Shown: one piece after another, positions 10,131-18,900 of the stretch
Position numbering within the stretch: position 1 is the stretch's first letter
How the letters are laid out: every line of letters starts with the position of its first letter
The notes under the pieces: generated by a model
What the model was told of the DNA's origin: nothing
Databases searched by the model: none
Seen by the model: only the letters and a program-made list of their open reading frames with translations
Position numbers and translations under genes: made by a program
Assembly (NCBI RefSeq): GCF_002746455.1
Contig: NZ_NWUW01000002.1
Location: forward strand, 248,001-312,000
Length of the DNA stretch: 64,000 nucleotides
Reading direction: 5' to 3'
DNA from: Bacillus fungorum
GTDB taxonomy: Bacteria; Bacillota; Bacilli; Bacillales; Bacillaceae_G

Positions 10131-11309
10131 ATGAAGAGAGTGCTATTTATGGTAAGTAGTATGAATATAGGTGGTGTAGAAAAATCACTTCTTTCTTTGT
10201 TATCTGTAATACCAAAAGAAAATTATGATGTCACAGTATTGATGCTGGAGAAACGAGGGGGATTTTTAAAACAATTACCAAATTGGGTAAAGATAGAAGA
10301 AGTTACATGGTTTGAAAATATAAAACCTAAAATTATGCAACCCCCAAAGAAAACGATTAAAGAGTACTTTGAAAATGCAAGGTATATTAAGGGTTTAAAT
10401 TTTTTACTCACTTATGTGGTATCAAAAAATTTAAAGGATAGATATATTTTCTATAAAGAGATTTTTAAAGACATTCCGCATAATAAGAATAAATATGATA
10501 TTGCAATAGCATATCAAGGACCTACTGACATAATTGATTATTATATAGTTAATAGAGTAACTTCAAAAAAGAAAATTTCTTGGATACATTTTGATGTTTT
10601 TCAACATCAAATTAATACAAAATTATATGAGAAATTATATGATCAGTTGGATAATATTTTTGTAGTTTCTACAGAAGCACAAAAACGTTTAATAGAAAAG
10701 TTTCCTAAAGTAAAAAGTAAGACAAGTGTCTTTTTAAATATTATAATTCCAGATTTAATAAATGAAATGGCGAAAGAAAAAGTAGAATTTGATAATGGAT
10801 ACAAAGGTATGAAGATAGTAACCGTAGGTAGACTTTCGAAAGAAAAAGGTCAAGACATTGCAATTAAAGTTTTGTCAATGTTACGTAAGGAGGGGTATGA
10901 AGTACGATGGTACTGTATCGGAGAAGGGGAAAATAGAACGTATTATGAGACGTTAATTTGTAAATACAATCTAGAAAAGGACTTTGTATTAATTGGATCA
11001 ACACAGAATCCTTATCCTTATATACATCGATCAGATATATATGTTCAAACCTCTCGGCATGAAGGGTATTGTCTTACATTAGCTGAGGCAAAATGCTTAA
11101 AAAAGCCTATTGTAACGACTAATTTTACAGGCGCAAATGAGCAAATAATAGATGGATATAATGGTTTTGTTGCTGAATGTAATGAGGAAAGTATATATAA
11201 CAAGATTAAATATCTTTTGGATCAGCAAAGAGTGCGTGAAGGGGTAACGACTAACTTGTTAGAAGAGGAATTTAACAACTTAGAAAAGGTAAATAGTTTT
11301 CTAAGTTAA
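10131..11309 (+). CDS. GT4 glycosyltransferase, fourth tandem paralogue
   Basis: A 392-residue GT-B enzyme with KRVLFMVSSMNIGGVEKSLLSLL at the N-terminus, TVGRLSKEKGQDIAI in the hinge and NPYPYIHRSDIYVQTSRHEGYCLTLAEAKCLKKP with EX7E. A strong GTAGAAGGAGATAG precedes ATG 10131. Like its three neighbours it is predicted to be a cytoplasmic, membrane-associated transferase of the EPS assembly line. Confidence 0.77.
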   Translation: MKRVLFMVSSMNIGGVEKSLLSLLSVIPKENYDVTVLMLEKRGGFLKQLPNWVKIEEVTWFENIKPKIMQPPKKTIKEYFENARYIKGLNFLLTYVVSKNLKDRYIFYKEIFKDIPHNKNKYDIAIAYQGPTDIIDYYIVNRVTSKKKISWIHFDVFQHQINTKLYEKLYDQLDNIFVVSTEAQKRLIEKFPKVKSKTSVFLNIIIPDLINEMAKEKVEFDNGYKGMKIVTVGRLSKEKGQDIAIKVLSMLRKEGYEVRWYCIGEGENRTYYETLICKYNLEKDFVLIGSTQNPYPYIHRSDIYVQTSRHEGYCLTLAEAKCLKKPIVTTNFTGANEQIIDGYNGFVAECNEESIYNKIKYLLDQQRVREGVTTNLLEEEFNNLEKVNSFLS

Positions 11310-11331
11310 TTGCAAATGAAAGGGTGCAATT

Positions 11332-12300
11332 ATGAATCCTAAAATTAGTATTATTGTTCCCGTTTATAAAGTGGAGCAATATATTCATAAATGTATTGAT
11401 TCTATATTAAAGCAAACGTTCAAAGAGTTTGAGTTGATACTTGTTGATGATGGATCTCCTGATAGTTGTGGTGAGATTTGTGATGGGTATGCGACTCAAG
11501 ATAGTCGGATTAAGGTAATCCATAAGGATAATGGTGGATTATCTTCTGCAAGAAATGCTGGATTAGAAATAGCGCAGGGAGATTATATAGGATTTGTTGA
11601 TAGTGATGATTGGATAGAAATGGATATGTATGAATTGTTATATGGTATGTGTGTAGAACAGGATTGTGATATAGCTATTTGTAGTAGTGAAATTCATTAC
11701 AATGATAAAACGGTAATTTCAAGCAGCCATTCTTTTGTTATTCATGATAGATATAGTGCGATGAAAGCGATGCTAGAAGGGAATCTGTATGATGAAGTTG
11801 TTTGGACTAAACTTTTCAAAAGACAGTTATTAGAGGATATTAAATTTCCAGTAGGTATGTCATATGAAGATACAGCATTTACGTATAAAGTTATTCATAA
11901 GTGTAAAAAAGTATGTTTCATAGGAGAACCTAAATATCATTATATAAAGCGTGATAATAGTATGATGGATCAGGCTGTAAAAGAGATTAAGATTGACTCA
12001 GTCTTAATTTATGATGAGATGTGTAAATTTATGGAGCGATATTATAAGGAATTATATAACCTAGTTATATTAAAACTAGGAAATTGTTCGATGGTAGTTT
12101 TAAATTTAATATCAGTGAGTGGAAAACTTAATGAGCATAAGAGTAAATATTATAAGGTTATTGGTATATTGAATCGTTATTTTTATAAAACAATGCGTTT
12201 AAAAGAGTATGGGAAAAGTGTAAAGTTTTTATTGTTGGCGACCAAGCTACATCCATTATTGTATAAATTTTTAATTAATAATTTTGCAAAAAGGGGATAG
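11332..12300 (+). CDS. GT2 glycosyltransferase, EpsH/EpsJ-like
   Basis: A GT-A family 2 enzyme of 322 residues. Visible motifs are ISIIVPVYKVEQYI at the start, LILVDDGSPDSCG, GGLSSARNAGLEIA and GFVDSDDWIE with the DXD metal site at about residues 91-97. These are standard for EpsH/EpsJ-type EPS glycosyltransferases. It sits four bases or so from neighbours in the same operon, with GAAAGGGTG before its start. Confidence 0.8.
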   Translation: MNPKISIIVPVYKVEQYIHKCIDSILKQTFKEFELILVDDGSPDSCGEICDGYATQDSRIKVIHKDNGGLSSARNAGLEIAQGDYIGFVDSDDWIEMDMYELLYGMCVEQDCDIAICSSEIHYNDKTVISSSHSFVIHDRYSAMKAMLEGNLYDEVVWTKLFKRQLLEDIKFPVGMSYEDTAFTYKVIHKCKKVCFIGEPKYHYIKRDNSMMDQAVKEIKIDSVLIYDEMCKFMERYYKELYNLVILKLGNCSMVVLNLISVSGKLNEHKSKYYKVIGILNRYFYKTMRLKEYGKSVKFLLLATKLHPLLYKFLINNFAKRG

Positions 12301-12302
12301 AT

Positions 12303-13202
12303 ATGAAGAAGTCTTTGTTGAAATTATATTATTTATATATTGGGACAAAAAATAAAGTGACTATTCAATATAATAGGATGATTACTATGAAAAGGAAGCC
12401 GCCAATAGTGAAAAGTATTGATGAAACACTTGACTATATTATAGATAATAATTGTTCAGTAAGTAGATTTGGTGATGGGGAATTTGCTCTTATAAATGGA
12501 GAAAATTTAATTTTTCAGCCATATTCAAAAGAATTAAAGGATAGACTAGATGAAGTTATTAAGAGTAATAAGGTGGGCCATTTAGTTTGTATTCCGAATA
12601 TTTTTGAAGATTTAAATTGGTGCACGGACAAATCAAGAGGGTATTGGGAAAAATATTTAGAGTTAAATCGTAGCAGAATTTATAAGAGTATGTGTATGAA
12701 TAAAGAGTATTACGATGCATTAGTTACAAGGTTATATATAGATCATCAAGATAAGAGTATGGTTGGAATTCGCTTTGATAAAATGAAAGATATTTGGAAT
12801 GATAGAGAAATAATCATTATTGAAGGGGAACAAAGTAGACTAGGGGTAGGAAACGATCTTTTTAAAAATGTTAAAACAATTGATAGAATAATATGCCCAT
12901 CGAAAAATGCTTTTGCGAAGTATAGGGAAATATTAGAGCTAGCAAAGAGTCAAAAAAAATCGAAATTAATATTAAGTGCACTAGGCCCAACAGCTACAGT
13001 ATTAGCGTATGATTTATCTTTTTTTGGATATCAAACGTTAGATATTGGTCATATTGATATAGAATATGAATGGTTTTTGAAGAAAGCGACAGAAAAACAA
13101 CCTATAAAAAATAAGTACGTTGGTGAAGTGGATGATGGAACTAATGTGAATGCAATTAGTGACTTGAATTATGAGAGTGAAATTATTGCCAGGATAATAT
13201 AA
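12303..13202 (+). CDS. GT-D fold glycosyltransferase (DUF1792)
   Basis: A 299-residue protein matching the DUF1792 family, for which a distinct GT-D fold was described in a streptococcal serine-rich-repeat glycosylation system. The family signatures are visible: SRFGDGEFALI near residue 54, IIIIEGEQSRLGVGNDLF near 165, and PTATVLAYDLSFFGYQTLDIGHIDIEYEWF-type C-terminus with the DxxH/D..E pattern. It starts two bases after the preceding stop. Here it is expected to add a hexose to the EPS repeat unit. This differs from the GT-A and GT-B enzymes around it. Confidence 0.75.
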   Translation: MKKSLLKLYYLYIGTKNKVTIQYNRMITMKRKPPIVKSIDETLDYIIDNNCSVSRFGDGEFALINGENLIFQPYSKELKDRLDEVIKSNKVGHLVCIPNIFEDLNWCTDKSRGYWEKYLELNRSRIYKSMCMNKEYYDALVTRLYIDHQDKSMVGIRFDKMKDIWNDREIIIIEGEQSRLGVGNDLFKNVKTIDRIICPSKNAFAKYREILELAKSQKKSKLILSALGPTATVLAYDLSFFGYQTLDIGHIDIEYEWFLKKATEKQPIKNKYVGEVDDGTNVNAISDLNYESEIIARII

Positions 13203-13263
13203 CTTTATTGTCATGAGGATTTTTTCTACTTAGAAACGATCTAGTTAATGAAGGGGATTAATC

Positions 13264-14802
13264 ATGCGAACAATGTATTCAATTAAGAATATAACAATAA
13301 GTATATTTTCTCAAATAGTTATTGTTATTCTAGGCTTTATATCTAGGAAAGTTTTTTTGGATAGCTTAGGAATAGAGTATTTAGGGATAGATGGTTTGTT
13401 AATTAATGTATTATCCATGTTAGCGTTAATTGAAGCTGGTATAGGAGCGAGTATAGTATATAATTTGTATAAACCATTAGCAGAAAATAATCAGTATAAA
13501 ATTATAGCCCTTGTTCAATTATATAAAAAAATTTATCAGATTTTAGCAATAATTATTTTAGTAATAAGTGTTATGATATATCCCTTTTTAAGTAATTTAA
13601 TGAAAGATGGGGAGTCGATATCGAATGTTACGATAATCTATTCGATATTCGTGGTGAAAAATGTAGTTACCTATTTAAATGCTCATAAGAGGTCTTTAAT
13701 ACAAGCTGATCAAAGAGGATACATATTGGCTAGGGTGGATCTCTTATTCCAAGTGTTAACTACAATATTCAAAATATTTATACTGATGTACACAAAAAAT
13801 TATATACTGTATTTAATTATAGAGTTGAGTATATATGTAATTCAAAATGTCGTAAACGGTAGGGTTGTGAATAAGAACTATCCTTATATAAAGACAAAAA
13901 AGAAGTATTCTATAGATAATGATACGAAAGAAAAATTAATTATAAATGTAAAAGCAATGTTTTTGCATAATATTGGAGGATATATTGTATTTGGAACGGA
14001 TAATATACTGATTTCATCTTTTGTAGGTCTTGCTATGGTCGGGATATATTCGAACTATACAATGATAATAAATCAATTAGCAGCTGTAGTAAATCCTATA
14101 TTAAACGGTATTGAAGCAAGTGTAGGAAATCTAATTGCAACTGAGAATAATGACAAAAATTATGCAATATTTAAAGTGACTTATCTAGTAAATTTTTGGA
14201 TCTTTTCTTTTTGTACCATATTTTTATTTAATCTGTTAGAGCCATTTATAGGGTGGTGGCTTGATAAGAAGTATTTATTAAATAACATAGTTTTTGTAGT
14301 GATACTCATAAACTTTTATTTAACAGGGATGCGAACCGCGATAGCTATTTTTAAAAATAAAGCGGGATTATTTGTACAAGATAAGTATATTCCGTTAGTT
14401 GAAGCGATAATTAATTTAAGTTTATCTATTCTATTAGCTAAAATGTATGGATTGGTAGGTATATTCATAGGAACGGCGATTAGTACAATTGCAACTGTAC
14501 TTTGGATTCAGCCTTATATTGTATATAAAAATCTTTTTAAGAAATCAGTTTGGAAGTATTTTATAACATATGTATTTTATATATTTTTAACTGTCGTGAC
14601 AGGTTTCATTACTACAAGTATATGTAATTATTTTATAGAGGATAGTACCTTTATTTCGTTAGTCGGAAAAGGTGTGATTTGCTTATTAGTACCAAATGTA
14701 ATATACGTTTTAATTTTTTATAAAAGCACAGAATTTCAATATATAAGGAATATCTTTAGTATGATGTCTTTACGAATTAAAAAGAAACAAAACGTTATTT
14801 AG
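13264..14802 (+). CDS. EPS repeat-unit flippase, Wzx/EpsK-like
   Basis: A 512-residue protein with about 12-14 hydrophobic segments. The opening ITISIFSQIVIVILGFISRKVFLDSLGIEYLGIDGL pattern and the GTDNILISSFVG segment are typical of the polysaccharide-transport (Wzx/MATE-like) superfamily. It should flip undecaprenyl-linked repeat units outwards, for the EpsG-like polymerase at 3955. It has GAAGGGG before its ATG. A 265-bp gap without an ORF follows (14803-15067), in which I see no clear terminator. Confidence 0.83.
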   Translation: MRTMYSIKNITISIFSQIVIVILGFISRKVFLDSLGIEYLGIDGLLINVLSMLALIEAGIGASIVYNLYKPLAENNQYKIIALVQLYKKIYQILAIIILVISVMIYPFLSNLMKDGESISNVTIIYSIFVVKNVVTYLNAHKRSLIQADQRGYILARVDLLFQVLTTIFKIFILMYTKNYILYLIIELSIYVIQNVVNGRVVNKNYPYIKTKKKYSIDNDTKEKLIINVKAMFLHNIGGYIVFGTDNILISSFVGLAMVGIYSNYTMIINQLAAVVNPILNGIEASVGNLIATENNDKNYAIFKVTYLVNFWIFSFCTIFLFNLLEPFIGWWLDKKYLLNNIVFVVILINFYLTGMRTAIAIFKNKAGLFVQDKYIPLVEAIINLSLSILLAKMYGLVGIFIGTAISTIATVLWIQPYIVYKNLFKKSVWKYFITYVFYIFLTVVTGFITTSICNYFIEDSTFISLVGKGVICLLVPNVIYVLIFYKSTEFQYIRNIFSMMSLRIKKKQNVI

Positions 14803-15067
14803 GTATAAAAAAGTATGGGCATTATACTGATTTGAATTATTAAGGAAGTATAGTATTGTTGAAGCCTGTTAGGATGAAATGAAACCTGATTTTAATTAGA
14901 AAACATGAATCATTAGCCCTAACATAGTATTTATATAATGCATAGTATTCTATTAAAGGGATACGTATGTAAGCAGAATATAAAATATTTATCCCCATGA
15001 ACTGATATAAGTTTGAATTTTCTGTCTGAATTAAACTTGCATCTTAGTTGGAGGTTATATATAAATC

Positions 15068-17398
15068 ATGGCAAAATTTCAGGTGACATGTGTTTTGAAA
15101 AGTAATCTTCCTGTGTTAAGCGAGGGAGAATTTTGTTTTTGTATAGATACTAGTGAGTTATTTATTGGGACGAAAAAAGGGAATGTAAAAGTATCAACAG
15201 AGAATAAATTTGAGCGGTTAGTAAGTAAACTTAAAAGCAATACATTTGGAGGTTTTAAGTCCAGAAAATCACTGATTGGAGAAACAGAATCTGCTAATGT
15301 GGTTTCGGGCACGTATTTTCTTGAGTTAGAGAGATGGAATGTTAAAAATGATGGAACGGACGCGGATAATACTTCTAAAGGGATTAATAATGCATTATTA
15401 TGGGCATCTCAACAAGGATTTATAGAAGTTGTTTTACCCACGGGGACATATTTAATTGATGAAAATACACCAATTGAGCCACAAAGCTTTATGACTTTAA
15501 ATTTAGGTGGATCAACTTTAAAAATAAGAAGTAATGGATTAGTTAAATATGCAATCGTACGATATCAAAGAAATCAAAAATTTTCTCGGGTTACGAATGG
15601 AAGGGTTGAAGGGGATAAAGATACACACGATTATACAACGATTCCTCATACTCATGAATGGGGATATGGGATTGAAGTAGGAAATACGACTCCTGCTGAG
15701 GGGAGTAATATGAATTACATTTCAATAGACAATATGGAAATCTTAAATTGTACTGGCGATGGTATAGCAATGGAAAGTACATGGGGACAAATTGGAGAAT
15801 ATGATTTTGCTGGTACATTTGAAGTAGGCGGGATTAGTGATGTCAATGGTGCCCTAATAGTAGATGATAATAAAATTAGATCGAATTTAAAAATAGATTT
15901 ACATCAGGGTAGCATTATAAAATGGGGATATTTCGGTTTGTATGGAGATGGCTATGGTGGAACTGGTTCAGAAATATACACAGAATTATATGATGTGTTA
16001 TTTTATAGGGCTGATAATACTTTTGTAACGGCTACTAAGAGAGTAAAGTTTTTTGAAGAAGTGAGTGTTCCAAAAGAAGCAGATTATGCGAAAATAGTTC
16101 TTTACCAAGGTGAAATACCTACGGAAAACGGTTGTAAAATAACTGTTAGAATTCCGGAATTTTCCCGAAATGTATTTATTGAGAAATGTAAAATACATGA
16201 TTGTAGAAGGCTTGGGGTAAGTGTATCTGGAGCGAAACAAATTTATATTAGAGATTGTGAAATTTACAAAATGAAAGGTACAGCACCTCAGGGAGCAATA
16301 GATATTGAAGATGGATATCAATTAAATCAATATATAAATATTGAGCGTAATAACATATATGATAATCAAGGATATAACGTTGTTGTAGTCGGTGGTAGAT
16401 ATATTAATATCATTCAAAATAAATTAGCTAATAATTCATTAGTAATAGGCGAAAATGTAGAGAAAGTGATTATAAACAATAATCACTTAAGGGAAGTAAG
16501 TTGTGTTTTAAGCGGAGAAATAACTTTTACGAATAATCAAATGTATGCTACTCGAGTCGCGATAGATCAAGGAGACAAAGAAGCGCTTATTGGTAACTGT
16601 ACTTTCCATAATAGCGCATTGTTAATGGGAAGAGATAAAGCATATTGTATTCAAGTCAACCAATGTGAATTTTTTAGTGATCGAGATTTATTTCATTCAT
16701 TTTCACAGTTAGGTTCAATAATTGGTTTCTCAGCAGAACCACAAACTATATCAGATTGTGTTATTAAAGGAGGGGCTGTAGAGGGTACAAGTTTGACAGG
16801 TGTATCACCTGGTATGAAAAATGGATGGAGATTAAATAATATTTCTTTTATAGATACGAAACACCCGCAAGGAATCATTACGAATTTACCACCAGGAGTA
16901 TATACGGGATGTAAATTTGAGAACAGCGGTACAATATCATTTGTTACAAAAACTCCTCAAGCAGAATATGAATTTAATGGATGTTCATTTAGTTGGGATG
17001 CTTATAATCTGTTTACTGTTGAGTCTTCTCAAAGGATAGCGATGCTAAAGGTGAAAAATAGTAATTTTAGAGGGGGGAGATGGGGTTCTGCATTTTTTTT
17101 ATGGGACATTGGGGGAAGAATAGAATTTAATAATAATGCATTCGAATACCTTAATTCAGAATCGACAGACAGTATAATTAATTTTTGGAATGAAACATTT
17201 ACGAGTGAGTTTATGTTAATAGAAAATAATATATTTAGGTCAAATAAAAGTATGATAGGTTTGAATGCAAATCAGATTTCATCCTTAATCACTTTGATTT
17301 TTAAAGATAATATTGTGGACACAGTAGTTATAAAGTTAAGGGATGAACATATAAAAAAGGATAATTATATTAATGGCGTCTTTGATCCGTACGTGTAA
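15068..17398 (+). CDS. right-handed beta-helix protein, possible EPS lyase/hydrolase with fibre-like N-terminus
   Basis: A 776-residue protein without signal peptide. Residues about 5-45 (LPVLSEGEFCFCIDTSELFIGTKKGNVKV) resemble the N-terminal segment of phage hyaluronidases and tail fibres. Residues about 92-130 (WNVKNDGTDADNTSKGINNALLWA, then VVLPTGTYLI) are the start of a pectate-lyase-3 type beta helix. Many short repeats follow of the type IYIRDCEIYKM, INIERNNIYDN and VIINNNHL. The family contains polysaccharide lyases, hydrolases and phage tailspikes. In the EPS operon it may process or bind the polymer, but no catalytic residues can be assigned. Export would need a non-classical route. 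It starts after TTGGAGG. Confidence 0.7.
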   Translation: MAKFQVTCVLKSNLPVLSEGEFCFCIDTSELFIGTKKGNVKVSTENKFERLVSKLKSNTFGGFKSRKSLIGETESANVVSGTYFLELERWNVKNDGTDADNTSKGINNALLWASQQGFIEVVLPTGTYLIDENTPIEPQSFMTLNLGGSTLKIRSNGLVKYAIVRYQRNQKFSRVTNGRVEGDKDTHDYTTIPHTHEWGYGIEVGNTTPAEGSNMNYISIDNMEILNCTGDGIAMESTWGQIGEYDFAGTFEVGGISDVNGALIVDDNKIRSNLKIDLHQGSIIKWGYFGLYGDGYGGTGSEIYTELYDVLFYRADNTFVTATKRVKFFEEVSVPKEADYAKIVLYQGEIPTENGCKITVRIPEFSRNVFIEKCKIHDCRRLGVSVSGAKQIYIRDCEIYKMKGTAPQGAIDIEDGYQLNQYINIERNNIYDNQGYNVVVVGGRYINIIQNKLANNSLVIGENVEKVIINNNHLREVSCVLSGEITFTNNQMYATRVAIDQGDKEALIGNCTFHNSALLMGRDKAYCIQVNQCEFFSDRDLFHSFSQLGSIIGFSAEPQTISDCVIKGGAVEGTSLTGVSPGMKNGWRLNNISFIDTKHPQGIITNLPPGVYTGCKFENSGTISFVTKTPQAEYEFNGCSFSWDAYNLFTVESSQRIAMLKVKNSNFRGGRWGSAFFLWDIGGRIEFNNNAFEYLNSESTDSIINFWNETFTSEFMLIENNIFRSNKSMIGLNANQISSLITLIFKDNIVDTVVIKLRDEHIKKDNYINGVFDPYV

Positions 17399-17521
17399 AG
17401 TTATAGAAACTAATGGAGTAACAAATCCTTCGCAAGTAAATAGTAATACCGCATGGAAATATTTATATGAGATAGTTATGTTTAGATTATTTGATGAGAT
17501 GGAATTAATGCTAGGTGACGT

Positions 17522-17575
17522 AATTAAACAAAACAAGGGGCAACTAACTTTAGTTGCCCCTTGTTTTGTTTAATT
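17522..17575 (+). terminator. 25-bp perfect inverted-repeat terminator
   Basis: Bases 17522-17546 and 17551-17575 are perfect reverse complements with a four-base loop. The stem core is GGGGCAACTA and the right arm runs into TTGTTTTGTTTAATT. It follows the beta-helix gene and separates it from the epsL-epsM-epsN group, which therefore probably has its own promoter or receives limited read-through. Confidence 0.8.
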
Positions 17576-17643
17576 GTATATAAAGTTTTAAAAGGTCCTT
17601 CGTGTTAGGAGTATTAAACGTAAATAAGTAAGGAGGATAGTAC

Positions 17644-18258
17644 ATGAAAAGAATTTTTGATGTATGTAGTTCTTTATTATTATTATTTGTATGTTTGCTT
17701 CCTATTCTTGTTGTAGCAATCTTAGTTAGGCTGAAATTAGGATCTCCTGTACTGTTTAAACAACAGCGTCCAGGACTGCATGGAAAACCGTTTAATCTTT
17801 ATAAGTTTCGAACTATGCTAGATAAGAAGGGTAGTGATGGGGAATTACTTCCAGATCGAAACAGACTGACTACTTTTGGAGCAATTCTTAGAAAATATAG
17901 TTTAGATGAGTTACCCCAACTTATAAACGTTGTAAGGGGTGATTTAAGTTTAGTAGGTCCACGACCATTATTGATGGAATACTTACCCCTATATTCTAGT
18001 AAACAGGCTAAAAGACATAATGTGAAACCAGGAATTACGGGATGGGCACAAATAAATGGTAGGAATTTGATTACTTGGGAAGAAAAATTTGAATTGGATG
18101 TATGGTATGTGGAGAATCACTCTTTTTTATTAGACTTGAAAATAATTGTACTTACAATATTAAAAGTATTTAAAACGGAGGGAATAAATCATGTAGGGCA
18201 TGTGACAATGGAGCGATTTACTGGAGGGGAAATAGAAATAAAGGGGGAGGGGAAATGA
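17644..18258 (+). CDS. epsL: undecaprenyl-phosphate phosphosugar transferase, EpsL/PglC-like
   Basis: A small 204-residue polyprenyl-phosphate hexose-1-phosphate transferase. One N-terminal membrane segment (residues about 8-30) is followed by FKQQRPGLHGKPFNLYKFRTM. Then come the catalytic Asp-Glu pair in YSLDELPQLINVVRGDLSLVGPRPL and KPGITGWAQINGRN. This is the minimal monotopic PglC/EpsL form. It should load the first sugar phosphate, probably the diacetamido sugar made by EpsC/N/M homologues, onto undecaprenyl phosphate. AAGGAGGATAG precedes ATG 17644; the 3' end overlaps the next gene by four bases. Confidence 0.87.
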   Translation: MKRIFDVCSSLLLLFVCLLPILVVAILVRLKLGSPVLFKQQRPGLHGKPFNLYKFRTMLDKKGSDGELLPDRNRLTTFGAILRKYSLDELPQLINVVRGDLSLVGPRPLLMEYLPLYSSKQAKRHNVKPGITGWAQINGRNLITWEEKFELDVWYVENHSFLLDLKIIVLTILKVFKTEGINHVGHVTMERFTGGEIEIKGEGK

Positions 18259-18887
18259 AGATTTTAATAATAGGATGTGGTGGGCATAGTAAGGTTGTAA
18301 GGGATATAATCTTATCAAATGAGGGATATGAAATAGTCGGTTATTTAGATGATTTGTATACAGGTATAACTATTGTAGATAATCTTTATTTTGGAGCAAT
18401 TGCAGATGCAAGGGAAATTATCAATAATTTTAATGATGTAAAGCTCGTTATTGCTATAGGAAATAATAAAGTAAGGAGAGAAATTTCAGAAATATTAAAT
18501 CAACAAAGTAGCATATATGCTACTTTAATTCATAAAACAGCCATTATAAGTTCAAATGCTTATATAGGAAATGGAACGGTAATTATGCCAAATGTGGTTG
18601 TTAATGCGGATACTGTCATCGGTAACCATACTATAATAAATACAGGCTCAATAATAGAACATGACAATATAATTGATGATTTTGTTCATATTTCACCACA
18701 TGCTACACTTACAGGTTCTGTCACTATAGCAGAGGGAGCACATATAGGAGCATCAGCTACTATAATTCCAGGTGTTCAAATTGGTAAGTGGTCTATTGTT
18801 GGAGCTGGTTCTGTTGTCATAAATGATTTTCCATCTAATTGTACTGCTGCTGGTATTCCAGCAAAAGTTATTAATGTAGTAAATTAA
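18255..18887 (+). CDS. epsM: UDP-4-amino-sugar acetyltransferase, EpsM/PglD-like
   Basis: A 210-residue protein with an N-terminal nucleotide-sugar binding domain (KILIIGCGGHSKVVRDI) and a C-terminal left-handed beta-helix of hexapeptide repeats (from about residue 95). IIEHDNIIDDFVHISPHATLTGSV contains the conserved catalytic histidine of PglD/NeuD-type enzymes. It would acetylate the 4-amino group of the UDP-sugar produced by the dehydratase and the aminotransferase. GGGGGAGGGG lies just before ATG 18255, within the end of the upstream gene. Confidence 0.87.
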   Translation: MKILIIGCGGHSKVVRDIILSNEGYEIVGYLDDLYTGITIVDNLYFGAIADAREIINNFNDVKLVIAIGNNKVRREISEILNQQSSIYATLIHKTAIISSNAYIGNGTVIMPNVVVNADTVIGNHTIINTGSIIEHDNIIDDFVHISPHATLTGSVTIAEGAHIGASATIIPGVQIGKWSIVGAGSVVINDFPSNCTAAGIPAKVINVVN

Positions 18888-18900
18888 GAGGAGATGAAGA

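Noticed and set aside
17373-17573. 66-codon ORF across the end of the beta-helix gene
   Set aside because: Its last third is the 25-bp inverted-repeat terminator, and it has no ribosome binding site.
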